From IMG/VR virus record IMGVR_UViG_3300024302_000027, positions 1 to 35,181 of that record: a stretch of 35,181 nt of DNA; one strand, written 5' to 3'. Position numbers and translations under genes: made by a program. Positions 1 to 6,728 of this stretch are shown here, piece after piece (position 1 is the first letter of the stretch; every line of letters starts with the position of its first letter). The notes under the pieces were generated by a model that made no database searches, was not told the origin of the DNA, and saw only the letters and a program-made list of their open reading frames with translations. This DNA is from a virus.

Positions 1-771
1 CTCGGGAACGCTGGCGAGGAACCGTGACGCTTCGGCTACTTCCCAGCGCAGGGGATGAAATATTTCACCTGCGTCAACCATTGCTTTCAGCCATGGAAAG
101 GTTTCGGCGGCACGCTGCACCGGTATCAGTAGAGACAGCAGTTTGTCGCGGTTGGCTGTACCGGAGTATTCGCTCAACGCTTGGCCAAGCGGCACATGTT
201 GGGCCGTGGCCTTTGCTGATAGTCCCGTGGTGTAGGTCGCGAGGAAAGCAAAGGGCAGGTCGGGATCGCGCCGGTTCTCAGCCAGATTGAAATGCACACG
301 CCCGATCATGTTCCAAGCGGGATTCAGACTCTTCAGAAACGTTTGAATATCCATTTTAGAGGCAGCAAGAGATAAGTCGAAAGCCGCACTCAATTCTTTC
401 CAGAGTGCCTTCAAAATATCTTGGTTCAGATACTCCGCACCCGGCATCATGGGGGCCGTCAGCACCATGGTGGCGAGTTCACTGTCGTTCGGCAGCGGTA
501 CCGTGAAAGCAGTATCCGAAGATCGAAGGCACAACCCCTCTACATAACGTACTGCGAAGTCGCGCCACCAGCCGAGGATGGGTGGTAAAGACTGCCCCAC
601 AGCTTCCGCTCCCAGCCACATTAAGCCGTGTCCTGAACCTTTGCCGAAGCTTTCGTTAAGTCGCTCTGAAACGGTGTCTTTCAGAACGGGAAAGTCCTCG
701 GCCTCTTCGGGGACAAGATGACCATGTGGGGTCAGGCGGAGGCCAAGGCGGCAGCCGGTTGCTGATGACAT
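1..771 (-). CDS. SNF2-family helicase, N-terminal part (runs off left edge)
   Basis: The reverse strand is open for 257 codons from an ATG at 771 down to base 1 with no stop, so this is the N-terminal part of a larger protein. The visible part resembles the region that precedes the helicase core in large bacterial SNF2-type helicases (DUF3670-like). Recognisable stretches are GKGSGHGLMWLGA near the start, then LPPILGWWRDF, NPAWNMIGRVHFNLAENR and a segment around FPWLKAMVDAGEIFHPL. No Walker motifs are visible; they would lie beyond the edge. GGAAAG lies 5 bases before the ATG, and the start is 9 bp after the stop of the ImmA-like gene on the same strand, so the two are probably cotranscribed. 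Family members are ATP-dependent DNA translocases, some of them in defence loci; a defence role here is inference. The family call rests on recalled sequence style without a search. Confidence 0.75.
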   Translation of the reverse strand, partial: MSSATGCRLGLRLTPHGHLVPEEAEDFPVLKDTVSERLNESFGKGSGHGLMWLGAEAVGQSLPPILGWWRDFAVRYVEGLCLRSSDTAFTVPLPNDSELATMVLTAPMMPGAEYLNQDILKALWKELSAAFDLSLAASKMDIQTFLKSLNPAWNMIGRVHFNLAENRRDPDLPFAFLATYTTGLSAKATAQHVPLGQALSEYSGTANRDKLLSLLIPVQRAAETFPWLKAMVDAGEIFHPLRWEVAEASRFLASVPE

Positions 772-780
772 GCCGCTTTC

Positions 781-1713
781 CTATCGTTTTAATTGGGCGG
801 ATTGTTTATCGGCCCCTGTAAATTGGTCGTAAGTATCTAGCTCTTCTGGTTCCTCAAGGTCCTTGTCCCATTTACCTGGTGCGTCATCAGGATAGAGAAG
901 AAGCGAGATCGACATTTGGCCCTGTTTCGAGAACGTAGTCATCTCGCGAACTTCTTCATTACCAACCCATATATCTTTTGGGTGTACGACGCCGGTTCGG
1001 TTGTCGATCAGCAGATCACCCCTAGCGGCAAGGGAAGCATCAGGGAGGGCTGTTAAATTCTGGCGCGCTTTGTAAAATATACCAGACTTTAGTAATGACT
1101 TGCTGCACCAAGCCCAGTCGATAAATCCATCCTTTCCGATAACAATCATCGCTCGCTTTGGGGTCATGTCGAGCCATTTCAGAATGGCCGCAGTCAACGA
1201 TACGTCGTATCTATCGGCAAGGTGACTCATGAGATCTAGGTCGACAGAATTGCCATTCACTTGCTCACGAACATCATCCAACGGCATCAGCAAAAATGAG
1301 GCAAAGGTGTTGGCTTGTGCTTCAATGCGCCCATGCTCGGAATTCCAGTTGAGCATATCGCGTCCGCTGCATTGCATACCTTTGGGAGATAGTTGCCGAT
1401 GCAGGAGATAGTGGCCAAGCTCATGGGCCAGAGTGAAATTGATCCGGCCTTTTGAGGAGATAGACTTGTTGTAAATGATACCCCATTCGCCGTGGCCATT
1501 AGGATGGGGAAGCAATGCGCCCTCAAACTTTTGAGACAAGTCCATTCCCTCAACCATGGTGATAGGTTCGTTCGGGAATATCTGTTTAGAATACTCGGCT
1601 GCAATGCTAGCCACGTTAATAGGGAAGCGCTGTAGCCCATGTGCCTCATGAAAGTGTTTGATTATCTTGCTGAGGTTGATTGCCCACTTTTCTGGCGTAT
1701 TCGGTAGGCTCAT
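781..1713 (-). CDS. ImmA/IrrE-family metallo-endopeptidase
   Basis: This is a zinc peptidase of the COG2856 type, whose best known members cleave a partner XRE repressor. The HELGH motif lies in the context LAHELGHYLLH at about residues 95-105. A downstream acidic segment (RIEAQANTFASFLLMP) carries the expected third zinc ligand, Glu. The ATG at 1713 overlaps the TGA of the XRE gene as ATGA, so it is preferred over a GTG 15 bases upstream. The resulting 310 residues are long for the family: about 150 residues follow the protease core, with no domain I recognise, and could sense a signal or a partner. It sits between the repressor gene and the SNF2 helicase gene on one strand. Proteolysis of the adjacent repressor is inferred from family precedent. 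Confidence 0.9.
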   Translation of the reverse strand: MSLPNTPEKWAINLSKIIKHFHEAHGLQRFPINVASIAAEYSKQIFPNEPITMVEGMDLSQKFEGALLPHPNGHGEWGIIYNKSISSKGRINFTLAHELGHYLLHRQLSPKGMQCSGRDMLNWNSEHGRIEAQANTFASFLLMPLDDVREQVNGNSVDLDLMSHLADRYDVSLTAAILKWLDMTPKRAMIVIGKDGFIDWAWCSKSLLKSGIFYKARQNLTALPDASLAARGDLLIDNRTGVVHPKDIWVGNEEVREMTTFSKQGQMSISLLLYPDDAPGKWDKDLEEPEELDTYDQFTGADKQSAQLKR

Positions 1714-2030
1714 TCCTCCCCGCCCCACATGTCGACCATTTGCTCGATCTTTTTCTTGTCCTCATCCTCAAGCTTGCTGAATTTTCTGAAGAATGCTTCT
1801 TGGAGAACTTTCTCGTCAGGGCTCGCCGATTCATCTAGGAGGTAGTCAGTCGTCACCGATAAAGCTTGGGCGATTAGGGTAAGTTTCTCACCGGAAGGTT
1901 TCCTGGTGCCTCGGTTTTCTATTTCCCAAATATATCCTTTGCTGGATTCGCATTTCTTTGCCAGCTGCTCAAGAGTTAGCTTCTTGGCCGTCCTTAGGGC
2001 TTTAATCTTCTCACCTAAATTCATTGACAT
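1710..2030 (-). CDS. XRE-family transcriptional repressor
   Basis: A 106-residue protein with an N-terminal lambda-Cro/CI type helix-turn-helix at about residues 4-65: GEKIKALRTAKKLTLEQLA, then a recognition helix around SSKGYIWEIENR and a closing PSGEKL segment. The charged C-terminal tail (LEDEDKKKIEQMVDMWGG) is probably a dimerisation helix. The ATG at 2030 is chosen because GGGAGAG lies about 7 bases upstream; a longer frame beginning at 2057 has no such site, and an ATG two codons further in is also possible. The gene overlaps the ImmA-like gene by ATGA. It is transcribed leftward from a region with two 19-bp direct repeats, its likely operators. It may be the prophage repressor or a dedicated regulator of the divergent cassette; the sequence does not decide. 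Confidence 0.9.
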   Translation of the reverse strand: MSMNLGEKIKALRTAKKLTLEQLAKKCESSKGYIWEIENRGTRKPSGEKLTLIAQALSVTTDYLLDESASPDEKVLQEAFFRKFSKLEDEDKKKIEQMVDMWGGEE

Positions 2031-2061
2031 GTATGGTCTCTCCCAAAAAATCACCAAGTTC

Positions 2062-2090
2062 TAGATAGCGTTACAAAAAGATATTGACAA
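2062..2090 (-). promoter_or_regulatory. Leftward promoter for the XRE-ImmA-helicase operon
   Basis: On the reverse strand TTGTCA (2090-2085) is followed after 17 bases by TATCTA (2067-2062). The -35 almost coincides with that of the rightward promoter, so the two promoters are face-to-face. The -10 is a weak match and lies inside operator-like repeat 1, which suggests autorepression. Confidence 0.45.
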
Positions 2091-2112
2091 GAGTAATCTA
2101 TCGAAATAATGT
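2084..2112 (+). promoter_or_regulatory. Rightward sigma-70 type promoter
   Basis: A consensus TTGACA (2084-2089) is followed, after exactly 17 bases, by TAATGT (2107-2112). It reads toward the DUF2188 gene at 2178. An operator-like repeat starts at 2114, so a bound repressor would cover the transcription start. Confidence 0.7.
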
Positions 2113-2177
2113 GAAGTTCTAAATAGCGTTACTTATTATAGCGCATTAGTTGGTAAATTTGAAGATAGGAGTAGAAA

Positions 2178-2414
2178 ATGGGTAAGGGTCCTGAAACGCA
2201 CCATGTGGTGCCTAATAAAGATAAAGGTGGCTGGGACGTACGACGCGGCGGTGCTGACCGTGCGAGCGGCCATTTTGATACCAGGCAACAGGCCGTGGAT
2301 GCCGGGCGTGACATTAGTCGCAATCAACAAACTGAATTTTGTATCCACAATAAGGACGGGAAAATTTCGCAGACAGATAGTCACGGAAATGACCCACGTC
2401 GAATCAAAGGTTAG
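2178..2414 (+). CDS. DUF2188 domain protein
   Basis: This 78-residue protein matches the DUF2188 pattern along its whole length: THHVVPNKDKGGWDVRRGGA, then a TRQQAVDAGRDISRNQQTEF helix and an IHNKDGKI strand. It has the family's usual size and no signal peptide or membrane segment. The biochemical function of the family is unknown. It is the first gene downstream of the rightward promoter, with an AGGAG-type site (ATAGGAGTAG, 2165-2174) just before the start. A 12-bp gap separates it from the 398-residue gene, so the three genes up to 4518 look like one transcript. Confidence 0.85.
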   Translation: MGKGPETHHVVPNKDKGGWDVRRGGADRASGHFDTRQQAVDAGRDISRNQQTEFCIHNKDGKISQTDSHGNDPRRIKG

Positions 2415-2426
2415 AAGGGAATACAA

Positions 2427-3623
2427 ATGACCGCCAATATTGCGAAATTTTTCCGTCACACACCGGCTATTTCTCTGGAAAAGTATTTCCTGGAATTCCC
2501 ATCACCGGTTTCTGAAGCCGTTGATTGGTCTGACCTTCCATCAAACGTGAGCATGCCTTTGATTATGGCTGTTGACGATTTGACTGAAGATGATTTGGCA
2601 ATGCTTAACACAAACTCTGAGCGCATCAATGAAATGACGGATGAAATTGGTCAGGATGCTCTCATGGCTGTTGTTTCGGCGGAAGACTTATCCGAATATG
2701 AAAACCTGCAAAGCGGTCATGACCGCGCTCTCTATGTATATCTGAGGAATCCTGAAGCTTTCAAAAGAGCTGAAGATATCCGGTTTTCCGATGCGTATAG
2801 AAAATCTCGGATGTGGGCAGGTTTCCTGGGCCCCAAGGAATCGGATGTTAGCAAGGACCCTTTAGACCGTGAATTATTCAAGGACAAGGTCTCCGCGTTG
2901 AGCCAGGCCAGCGGAAAAGTTAAGATCGAAGTATTCACACGCACTAAACCCTACGCGGACGGACAGGAACTAAAACTTGTTCAAGTTATGATTTACCGTG
3001 AGGGGCTGCCTGAAAGCTTCAATGTCTTTGATCAAGATGATCTTGTTTCTCAAATTGTGCGCCCTGTTCGTGAAGTCGTTCTGTCCTATGAACCACAGTC
3101 AGGACAAATTGAGATCATCGCCGATGATAGTGCTATTCGAGAGGAAGTCGTAAAAGCCTTTGCTGAAACGCTTCTGGGGACGGAGATCGATGGTGAAAGG
3201 GTTCCGCTTAAGCAGTACGATTTGAGCAAGCTGTTAAATCAATATGACTTTCCGACAGACCCTGATGATGGCATTGAAAATGTCAAAATCAGCATGCTGA
3301 AGCTGCGTCCCTACGATTCTACAAACAAGGTCACTCTGGAAGTGGGTGCAAAAGAACAAAAAACGATCCATCAGATGTCGCGCGAATGGTTCGCAATGCA
3401 TGACCCACTTGGTGGTGGTTTTTTAGTTGCGCAAGTAAAGCTCACGATTAAGTTTGCGGCTGACAGCGAAAGCCCAAGAGGCAAAACTATCCCTGTGAAA
3501 ATCAGCTATCCCAACAACTGTGACCTGAAAAGCCGGACCGAAAAAGAACGGTTGATTGGCGATAAATACCTCAAGAAGTGGGGTCTGCTGAAAGAGATCG
3601 AATATGGCCAGCCTACCGACTGA
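2427..3623 (+). CDS. Unrecognised 398-residue protein of the divergent cassette
   Basis: I do not recognise this family. The protein is acidic and soluble, with no signal peptide or membrane helix. The N-terminal 90 residues are rich in Asp and Glu and look helical. The middle (about 170-300) alternates strand-like segments such as VQVMIYREGLPESF and EIIADDSAIREEVVKAF, ending near a conserved-looking KPYADGQELK/LRPYDSTNKVTLEV pattern. The C-terminus (about 330-398) has a beta-rich stretch followed by a basic segment, SRTEKERLIGDKYLKKWGL. AAGGGAATAC precedes the ATG at about the right distance. Its end overlaps the next gene by 20 bp, which indicates coupled expression. Base composition is more AT-rich than the phage genes downstream. 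An effector or sensor role is possible but unsupported. Confidence 0.8.
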   Translation: MTANIAKFFRHTPAISLEKYFLEFPSPVSEAVDWSDLPSNVSMPLIMAVDDLTEDDLAMLNTNSERINEMTDEIGQDALMAVVSAEDLSEYENLQSGHDRALYVYLRNPEAFKRAEDIRFSDAYRKSRMWAGFLGPKESDVSKDPLDRELFKDKVSALSQASGKVKIEVFTRTKPYADGQELKLVQVMIYREGLPESFNVFDQDDLVSQIVRPVREVVLSYEPQSGQIEIIADDSAIREEVVKAFAETLLGTEIDGERVPLKQYDLSKLLNQYDFPTDPDDGIENVKISMLKLRPYDSTNKVTLEVGAKEQKTIHQMSREWFAMHDPLGGGFLVAQVKLTIKFAADSESPRGKTIPVKISYPNNCDLKSRTEKERLIGDKYLKKWGLLKEIEYGQPTD

Positions 3624-4518
3624 TGTATATGTCGCTACCTGCCAGTTGATTGAGACGCCTTCTGCAATGGTGACCATTCAAAACTTGAATGGCTTATTTA
3701 ACTCGGAGGTTTGTGCTGCACTTACGAAAACCGGCTTACTGGTCGATGCTCCATATCTTCAAGATATTGAAGTCGAGTATGAAGGTGAACTACGCAGCTA
3801 CCCCGTGGAACGGCACGATGGAAACTGGCGCTATTTCCTGCAGGGGAGCGGTTGGGTTCAGGTGCCCCCTGAGTCTTTGAAGGTTTCCCGAGTCGATATT
3901 TCGGCATATCTCAAGGCTATGATGTCGGCGCTTGGTTTTGAGGAGCGAGCAGTTCCTGAGGAAATTAGAGAAAACGGGGTCTGGTATTTGGGCCAGGCCT
4001 GGTTGCAGAGCCGAAAGACACACATTGTTTATGTGAGAAGGTTGGGAGATGAAAGAACGATATCGGCTTTGACTGGTTTCTTGGAAGACCGGCACAAGAG
4101 TGACCCCGCCTTAATATTGACGACGGGCAAGAATTTACCTGCCTATCTTCAGTTGCCGGGACAAAACCGTATTGTCACTTTGGCTGACGCCATCAATTTT
4201 CAATCTGAAAAGCTTACATTCAAGACGGATTACTTGGCCAGAAAAATGGGTGGAAGTGTGAATAATACTGGCTTCAGTGATGGGTTTAGGACGGCCTATA
4301 TAAACGGTAAAAATTATGAATTCTCGAATTTGCAGGCTCAAATAATCGAGGTGCTGAGCAATGCAGGAAGAGCCATGCACAAGTCTGAGATTATGTCTCA
4401 AGTGGAATCTTCACAAGAAGAAGTAATCGGTGTCTTTCGCTCCGGGGGAAAAAAGCATTCAGCATGGGGCGTCGTGATCAAGAACGATAGAAAAGGAAAC
4501 TACTGGCTCGAACTCTAG
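3604..4518 (+). CDS. Unrecognised 304-residue protein with winged-helix-like C-terminus
   Basis: I do not recognise the family. The last 70 residues read like a winged helix: SNLQAQIIEVLSNAGRAM, then HKSEIMSQV, then a wing around FRSGGKKHSAWGVVI and a final NYWLEL strand. The N-terminal two thirds look mixed alpha/beta and aromatic-rich (WRYFLQGSGWVQVP). The start at 3604 overlaps the 398-residue gene by 20 bp; an internal ATG at 3667 is an alternative. The gene is followed by a strong terminator, so it closes the cassette begun by DUF2188. The pairing suggests that the two unknown proteins work together, with this one possibly contacting DNA. Function is unknown. Confidence 0.8.
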   Translation: MASLPTDVYVATCQLIETPSAMVTIQNLNGLFNSEVCAALTKTGLLVDAPYLQDIEVEYEGELRSYPVERHDGNWRYFLQGSGWVQVPPESLKVSRVDISAYLKAMMSALGFEERAVPEEIRENGVWYLGQAWLQSRKTHIVYVRRLGDERTISALTGFLEDRHKSDPALILTTGKNLPAYLQLPGQNRIVTLADAINFQSEKLTFKTDYLARKMGGSVNNTGFSDGFRTAYINGKNYEFSNLQAQIIEVLSNAGRAMHKSEIMSQVESSQEEVIGVFRSGGKKHSAWGVVIKNDRKGNYWLEL

Positions 4519-4546
4519 ACCACCAAAAAAAACAAGACATACGATG

Positions 4547-4577
4547 ATGCCTCGGCTTTTGCCGGGGCATTTTTTTT
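4547..4577 (+). terminator. Rho-independent terminator
   Basis: ATGCCTCGGC (4547-4556), a TTTT loop and GCCGGGGCAT (4561-4570) form a 10-bp stem with one G-T pair, followed by a run of T. Flanking AAGACA (4534-4539) and TGTCTT (4577-4582) can lengthen the stem. It separates the accessory cassette from the phage early genes. Confidence 0.9.
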
Positions 4578-4590
4578 GTCTTGAGGGCAT

Positions 4591-4634
4591 TTCACACAGA
4601 TTTTCACACACCTGACACACAGAATCTCACCCCC
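4591..4634. repeat. CACACA repeats spaced by one helical turn
   Basis: CACACA occurs at 4593, 4605 and 4616, and a related CTCACC follows, so the copies recur every 11-12 bp on one face of the helix. They lie in the leader between the terminator and the first phage early gene. They may be a binding array for an activator or repressor. No convincing promoter is visible nearby. Confidence 0.35.
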
Positions 4635-4690
4635 CTAATTTGCGATATTTCCCGTGTGATTTGGATTGAAACCGAAAGGAGTGCCATCAC

Positions 4691-4909
4691 ATGGATAAAC
4701 CATTCTTAAACCAGATAGACCTCTCCCGGCGTTGGGGGATTTCGCCCCGAACATTGGAGCGTTGGCGTTGGCTTGGCGAAGGCCCCGTCTTCGTCAAACT
4801 CGGAGGCCGCGTGGCCTACCGCTTTGAAGATATTGAAGCCTACGAACAAGCTCATATGCGCAACAGCACATCTGACGATGGCCAAGCCGCCATGGGAGGT
4901 TTGTCATGA
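4691..4909 (+). CDS. Small helix-turn-helix DNA-binding protein (HTH_17/AlpA-like)
   Basis: This 72-residue protein carries a MerR-like winged HTH of the kind found in excisionases and AlpA-type regulators. LSRRWGISPRTLERWR (about residues 11-26) forms the helix-turn-helix, and FVKLGGRVAYRFEDIEAYE (about 37-55) forms the wing and closing helix. AAAGGAG at 4675-4681 sits 9 bases before the ATG. It is the first gene of the phage early operon and overlaps the next gene by ATGA. It could control the early operon, initiate replication or act as an excisionase; with no integrase nearby, a regulatory role is the safer reading. Confidence 0.8.
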   Translation: MDKPFLNQIDLSRRWGISPRTLERWRWLGEGPVFVKLGGRVAYRFEDIEAYEQAHMRNSTSDDGQAAMGGLS

Positions 4910-5205
4910 GTAAACTCAGCAAAATTGAGCAGCTTCGCAAAGATGATTACTACTTCAAAAACATACCTGACACCATCCGCATTCCTGCGATTGGCGCAAA
5001 CCTGGAAGAGGTCGTAAAGCCAACAGAGGGTGCGACGCTCGATGATCTAGCATTTGCCGTTTTGGCATTGCAGGAAAAATCATCTGCACTTTATTCGCTG
5101 ACTGAATCTGTTCGCAATCTTTATGACCAAGCGCGCAAAAACGGTGCCTTGGGTGCGCAGGTGGCAATTGATTGCCTTCCAGATGCGAAGGGTGGCTCAA
5201 AATGA
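4906..5205 (+). CDS. Hypothetical phage early protein, 99 residues
   Basis: I do not recognise this protein. It is a small soluble protein with a basic N-terminus (MSKLSKIEQLRKDDYYF) and a helical C-terminal half containing an ALQEKSSALYSLTESVRNL segment that could form a short coiled coil. It overlaps both its neighbours by ATGA and so is translated with them. Its place before the RecA-like ATPase suggests a role in the replication or recombination module. Confidence 0.7.
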   Translation: MSKLSKIEQLRKDDYYFKNIPDTIRIPAIGANLEEVVKPTEGATLDDLAFAVLALQEKSSALYSLTESVRNLYDQARKNGALGAQVAIDCLPDAKGGSK

Positions 5206-6092
5206 ACCTCCCAATTATTTCAGCGGATGAACGCCTTAAAGAAACCCGAGGTATCAAGGGTGTCATTTTCGGAAAATCCGGCATTGGCAAAACTTCGCTG
5301 CTCTGGACGCTAAATTCGTCAACCGCGCTGTTCTTTGACTTGGAAGCTGGTGACTTGGCCATCGAAGGCTGGCCCGGTGACACAATTCGCCCACGCACTT
5401 GGCAAGAATGCCGTGACTTCGCCGTTTTCATCGGCGGGTCAAATCCGGCCCTGCGTGAAGACCAAGTCTACAGTCAGGCACATTTCGATGCTGTCTGTGA
5501 GCAGTTTGGTGATCCGTCAGCCCTCGGCAAGTATGAGACTGTCTTCATTGATAGCATCACGGTCGCCGGTCGTCTTTGCTTCCAGTGGGCAAAAGGCCAG
5601 CCACAGGCCTTTTCCGACCGTACCGGCAAACCTGACATGCGCGGTGCTTATGGCCTGCATGGTCAGGAAATGATCGCCTGGCTAACCCACCTTCAACATA
5701 CCCGGGGCAAGAACATCTGGTTTGTTGGAATCCTCGACGAGAAGCTTGATGACTTCAACCGCAAGGTATTCACCCCGCAGATTGATGGTTCAAAGACCGG
5801 CAATGAGCTGCCTGGCATCGTTGATGAAGTCATCTCCATGGCTGAAATCACTGAAGGTGATGGTGAGGCCTATCGGGCGTTTGTCTGTCAAACCCTGAAC
5901 CCCTACGGCTTTCCGGCAAAAGATCGAAGCGGACGTCTTGATGTGATCGAGGAGCCGCACCTTGGCCGTCTGATGGAAAAAATCAGCGGCCCCGCAAAAC
6001 CGGCAAACGAAAGGTTGGAGTTCTCAAGGCCACAACCTTCCGCCGCCGATACCCCCACCACCAATGACGATGAAGGAGCACAACAATCATGA
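5202..6092 (+). CDS. Phage RecA-like ATP-binding protein (AAA_24 type)
   Basis: A 296-residue ATPase. The Walker A motif FGKSGIGKTS is at about residues 23-32, and a Walker B-like strand (TVFIDSITVAG) at about 117-127. This pattern and length match phage nucleotide-binding proteins of the AAA_24 group, which are thought to act in DNA replication or annealing-type recombination. The C-terminal 30 residues are low-complexity and acidic, probably a flexible tail. The ATG at 5202 overlaps the previous stop as ATGA and is preferred over a start 30 bases upstream. It overlaps the next gene in the same way. In related phages the following gene often encodes a DNA-binding partner, which fits here. 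Confidence 0.85.
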   Translation: MNLPIISADERLKETRGIKGVIFGKSGIGKTSLLWTLNSSTALFFDLEAGDLAIEGWPGDTIRPRTWQECRDFAVFIGGSNPALREDQVYSQAHFDAVCEQFGDPSALGKYETVFIDSITVAGRLCFQWAKGQPQAFSDRTGKPDMRGAYGLHGQEMIAWLTHLQHTRGKNIWFVGILDEKLDDFNRKVFTPQIDGSKTGNELPGIVDEVISMAEITEGDGEAYRAFVCQTLNPYGFPAKDRSGRLDVIEEPHLGRLMEKISGPAKPANERLEFSRPQPSAADTPTTNDDEGAQQS

Positions 6093-6718
6093 CCGGTGCA
6101 TGGAACGATTACAACGATGCAGGCTCTCAAGCCTCTTATGATCTGATCCCCAAGGGCACCATTGTGCCAGTGCGGATGACCATTAAACCGGGTGGCTTTG
6201 ACGATCCGGCGCAAGGTTGGACCGGCGGTTACGCCACCCACAATGACACCACCGGATCGGTTTATCTGAGTGCCGAGTTTGTCATTACCGAAGGACCGTT
6301 TGCCAAACGCAAGGTCTGGAGCCTGATTGGCTTGCTCAGCCTTAAAGGTCCCGAGTGGGGCAGCATGGGTCGGTCATTCGTGCGTGGCATCCTCAATTCA
6401 TCACGGGGGCTGTCGGACAAGGACAATTCTCCGCAGGCTCAAAATTCACGTCGTATCAACGGATTTGCCGATCTCGATGGCATTGAGTTTCTGGCAAAGA
6501 TTGATGTGGGCAAGGATGCCAATGGCGATCCCAGGAACGAGATCCACTTTGCGGTTATGCCCAATCACAAAGATTGGGAGACCTATCAGAAAAGTGGTGG
6601 TCTGTGGAAACCGGGTGTTGTCACCGCTGGAGTAATTACACCGGCACCGGCAACAACGTCCGGCACTGCGGACACGCAACCGGCCAGCAACCCTAATCGC
6701 CCGAATTGGGCGCAATAG
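6089..6718 (+). CDS. Phage protein, possible ssDNA-binding partner of the ATPase
   Basis: This 209-residue protein has a beta-rich N-terminal half (IPKGTIVPVRMTIKPGGF, then VYLSAEFVITEGPFAKRKVW) and a Pro/Thr/Ala-rich tail ending RPNWAQ. The strand pattern with GPFAKRKVWS and the disordered tail resemble phage proteins encoded next to AAA_24 ATPases, which may bind single-stranded DNA. I cannot name a family with certainty. It begins within the stop of the ATPase gene (ATGA), and AAGGAG lies upstream of the start. The next gene, an SF2 helicase, starts 11 bp downstream with its own AGGAGG site. Confidence 0.65.
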   Translation: MTGAWNDYNDAGSQASYDLIPKGTIVPVRMTIKPGGFDDPAQGWTGGYATHNDTTGSVYLSAEFVITEGPFAKRKVWSLIGLLSLKGPEWGSMGRSFVRGILNSSRGLSDKDNSPQAQNSRRINGFADLDGIEFLAKIDVGKDANGDPRNEIHFAVMPNHKDWETYQKSGGLWKPGVVTAGVITPAPATTSGTADTQPASNPNRPNWAQ

Positions 6719-6728
6719 GAGGGCGGTA

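Larger units (their letters stand above)
2056..2132. repeat. Two 19-bp direct repeats, candidate operators
   Basis: AAGTTCTAGATAGCGTTAC at 2056-2074 and AAGTTCTAAATAGCGTTAC at 2114-2132 differ at one position and are 58 bp apart start to start. The first covers the -10 region of the leftward promoter. The second sits just downstream of the -10 of the rightward promoter, at the expected transcription start. A weaker inverted copy (GTAATCTATC) begins at 2094. The placement fits autoregulation and cross-regulation by the XRE protein. Confidence 0.65.
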
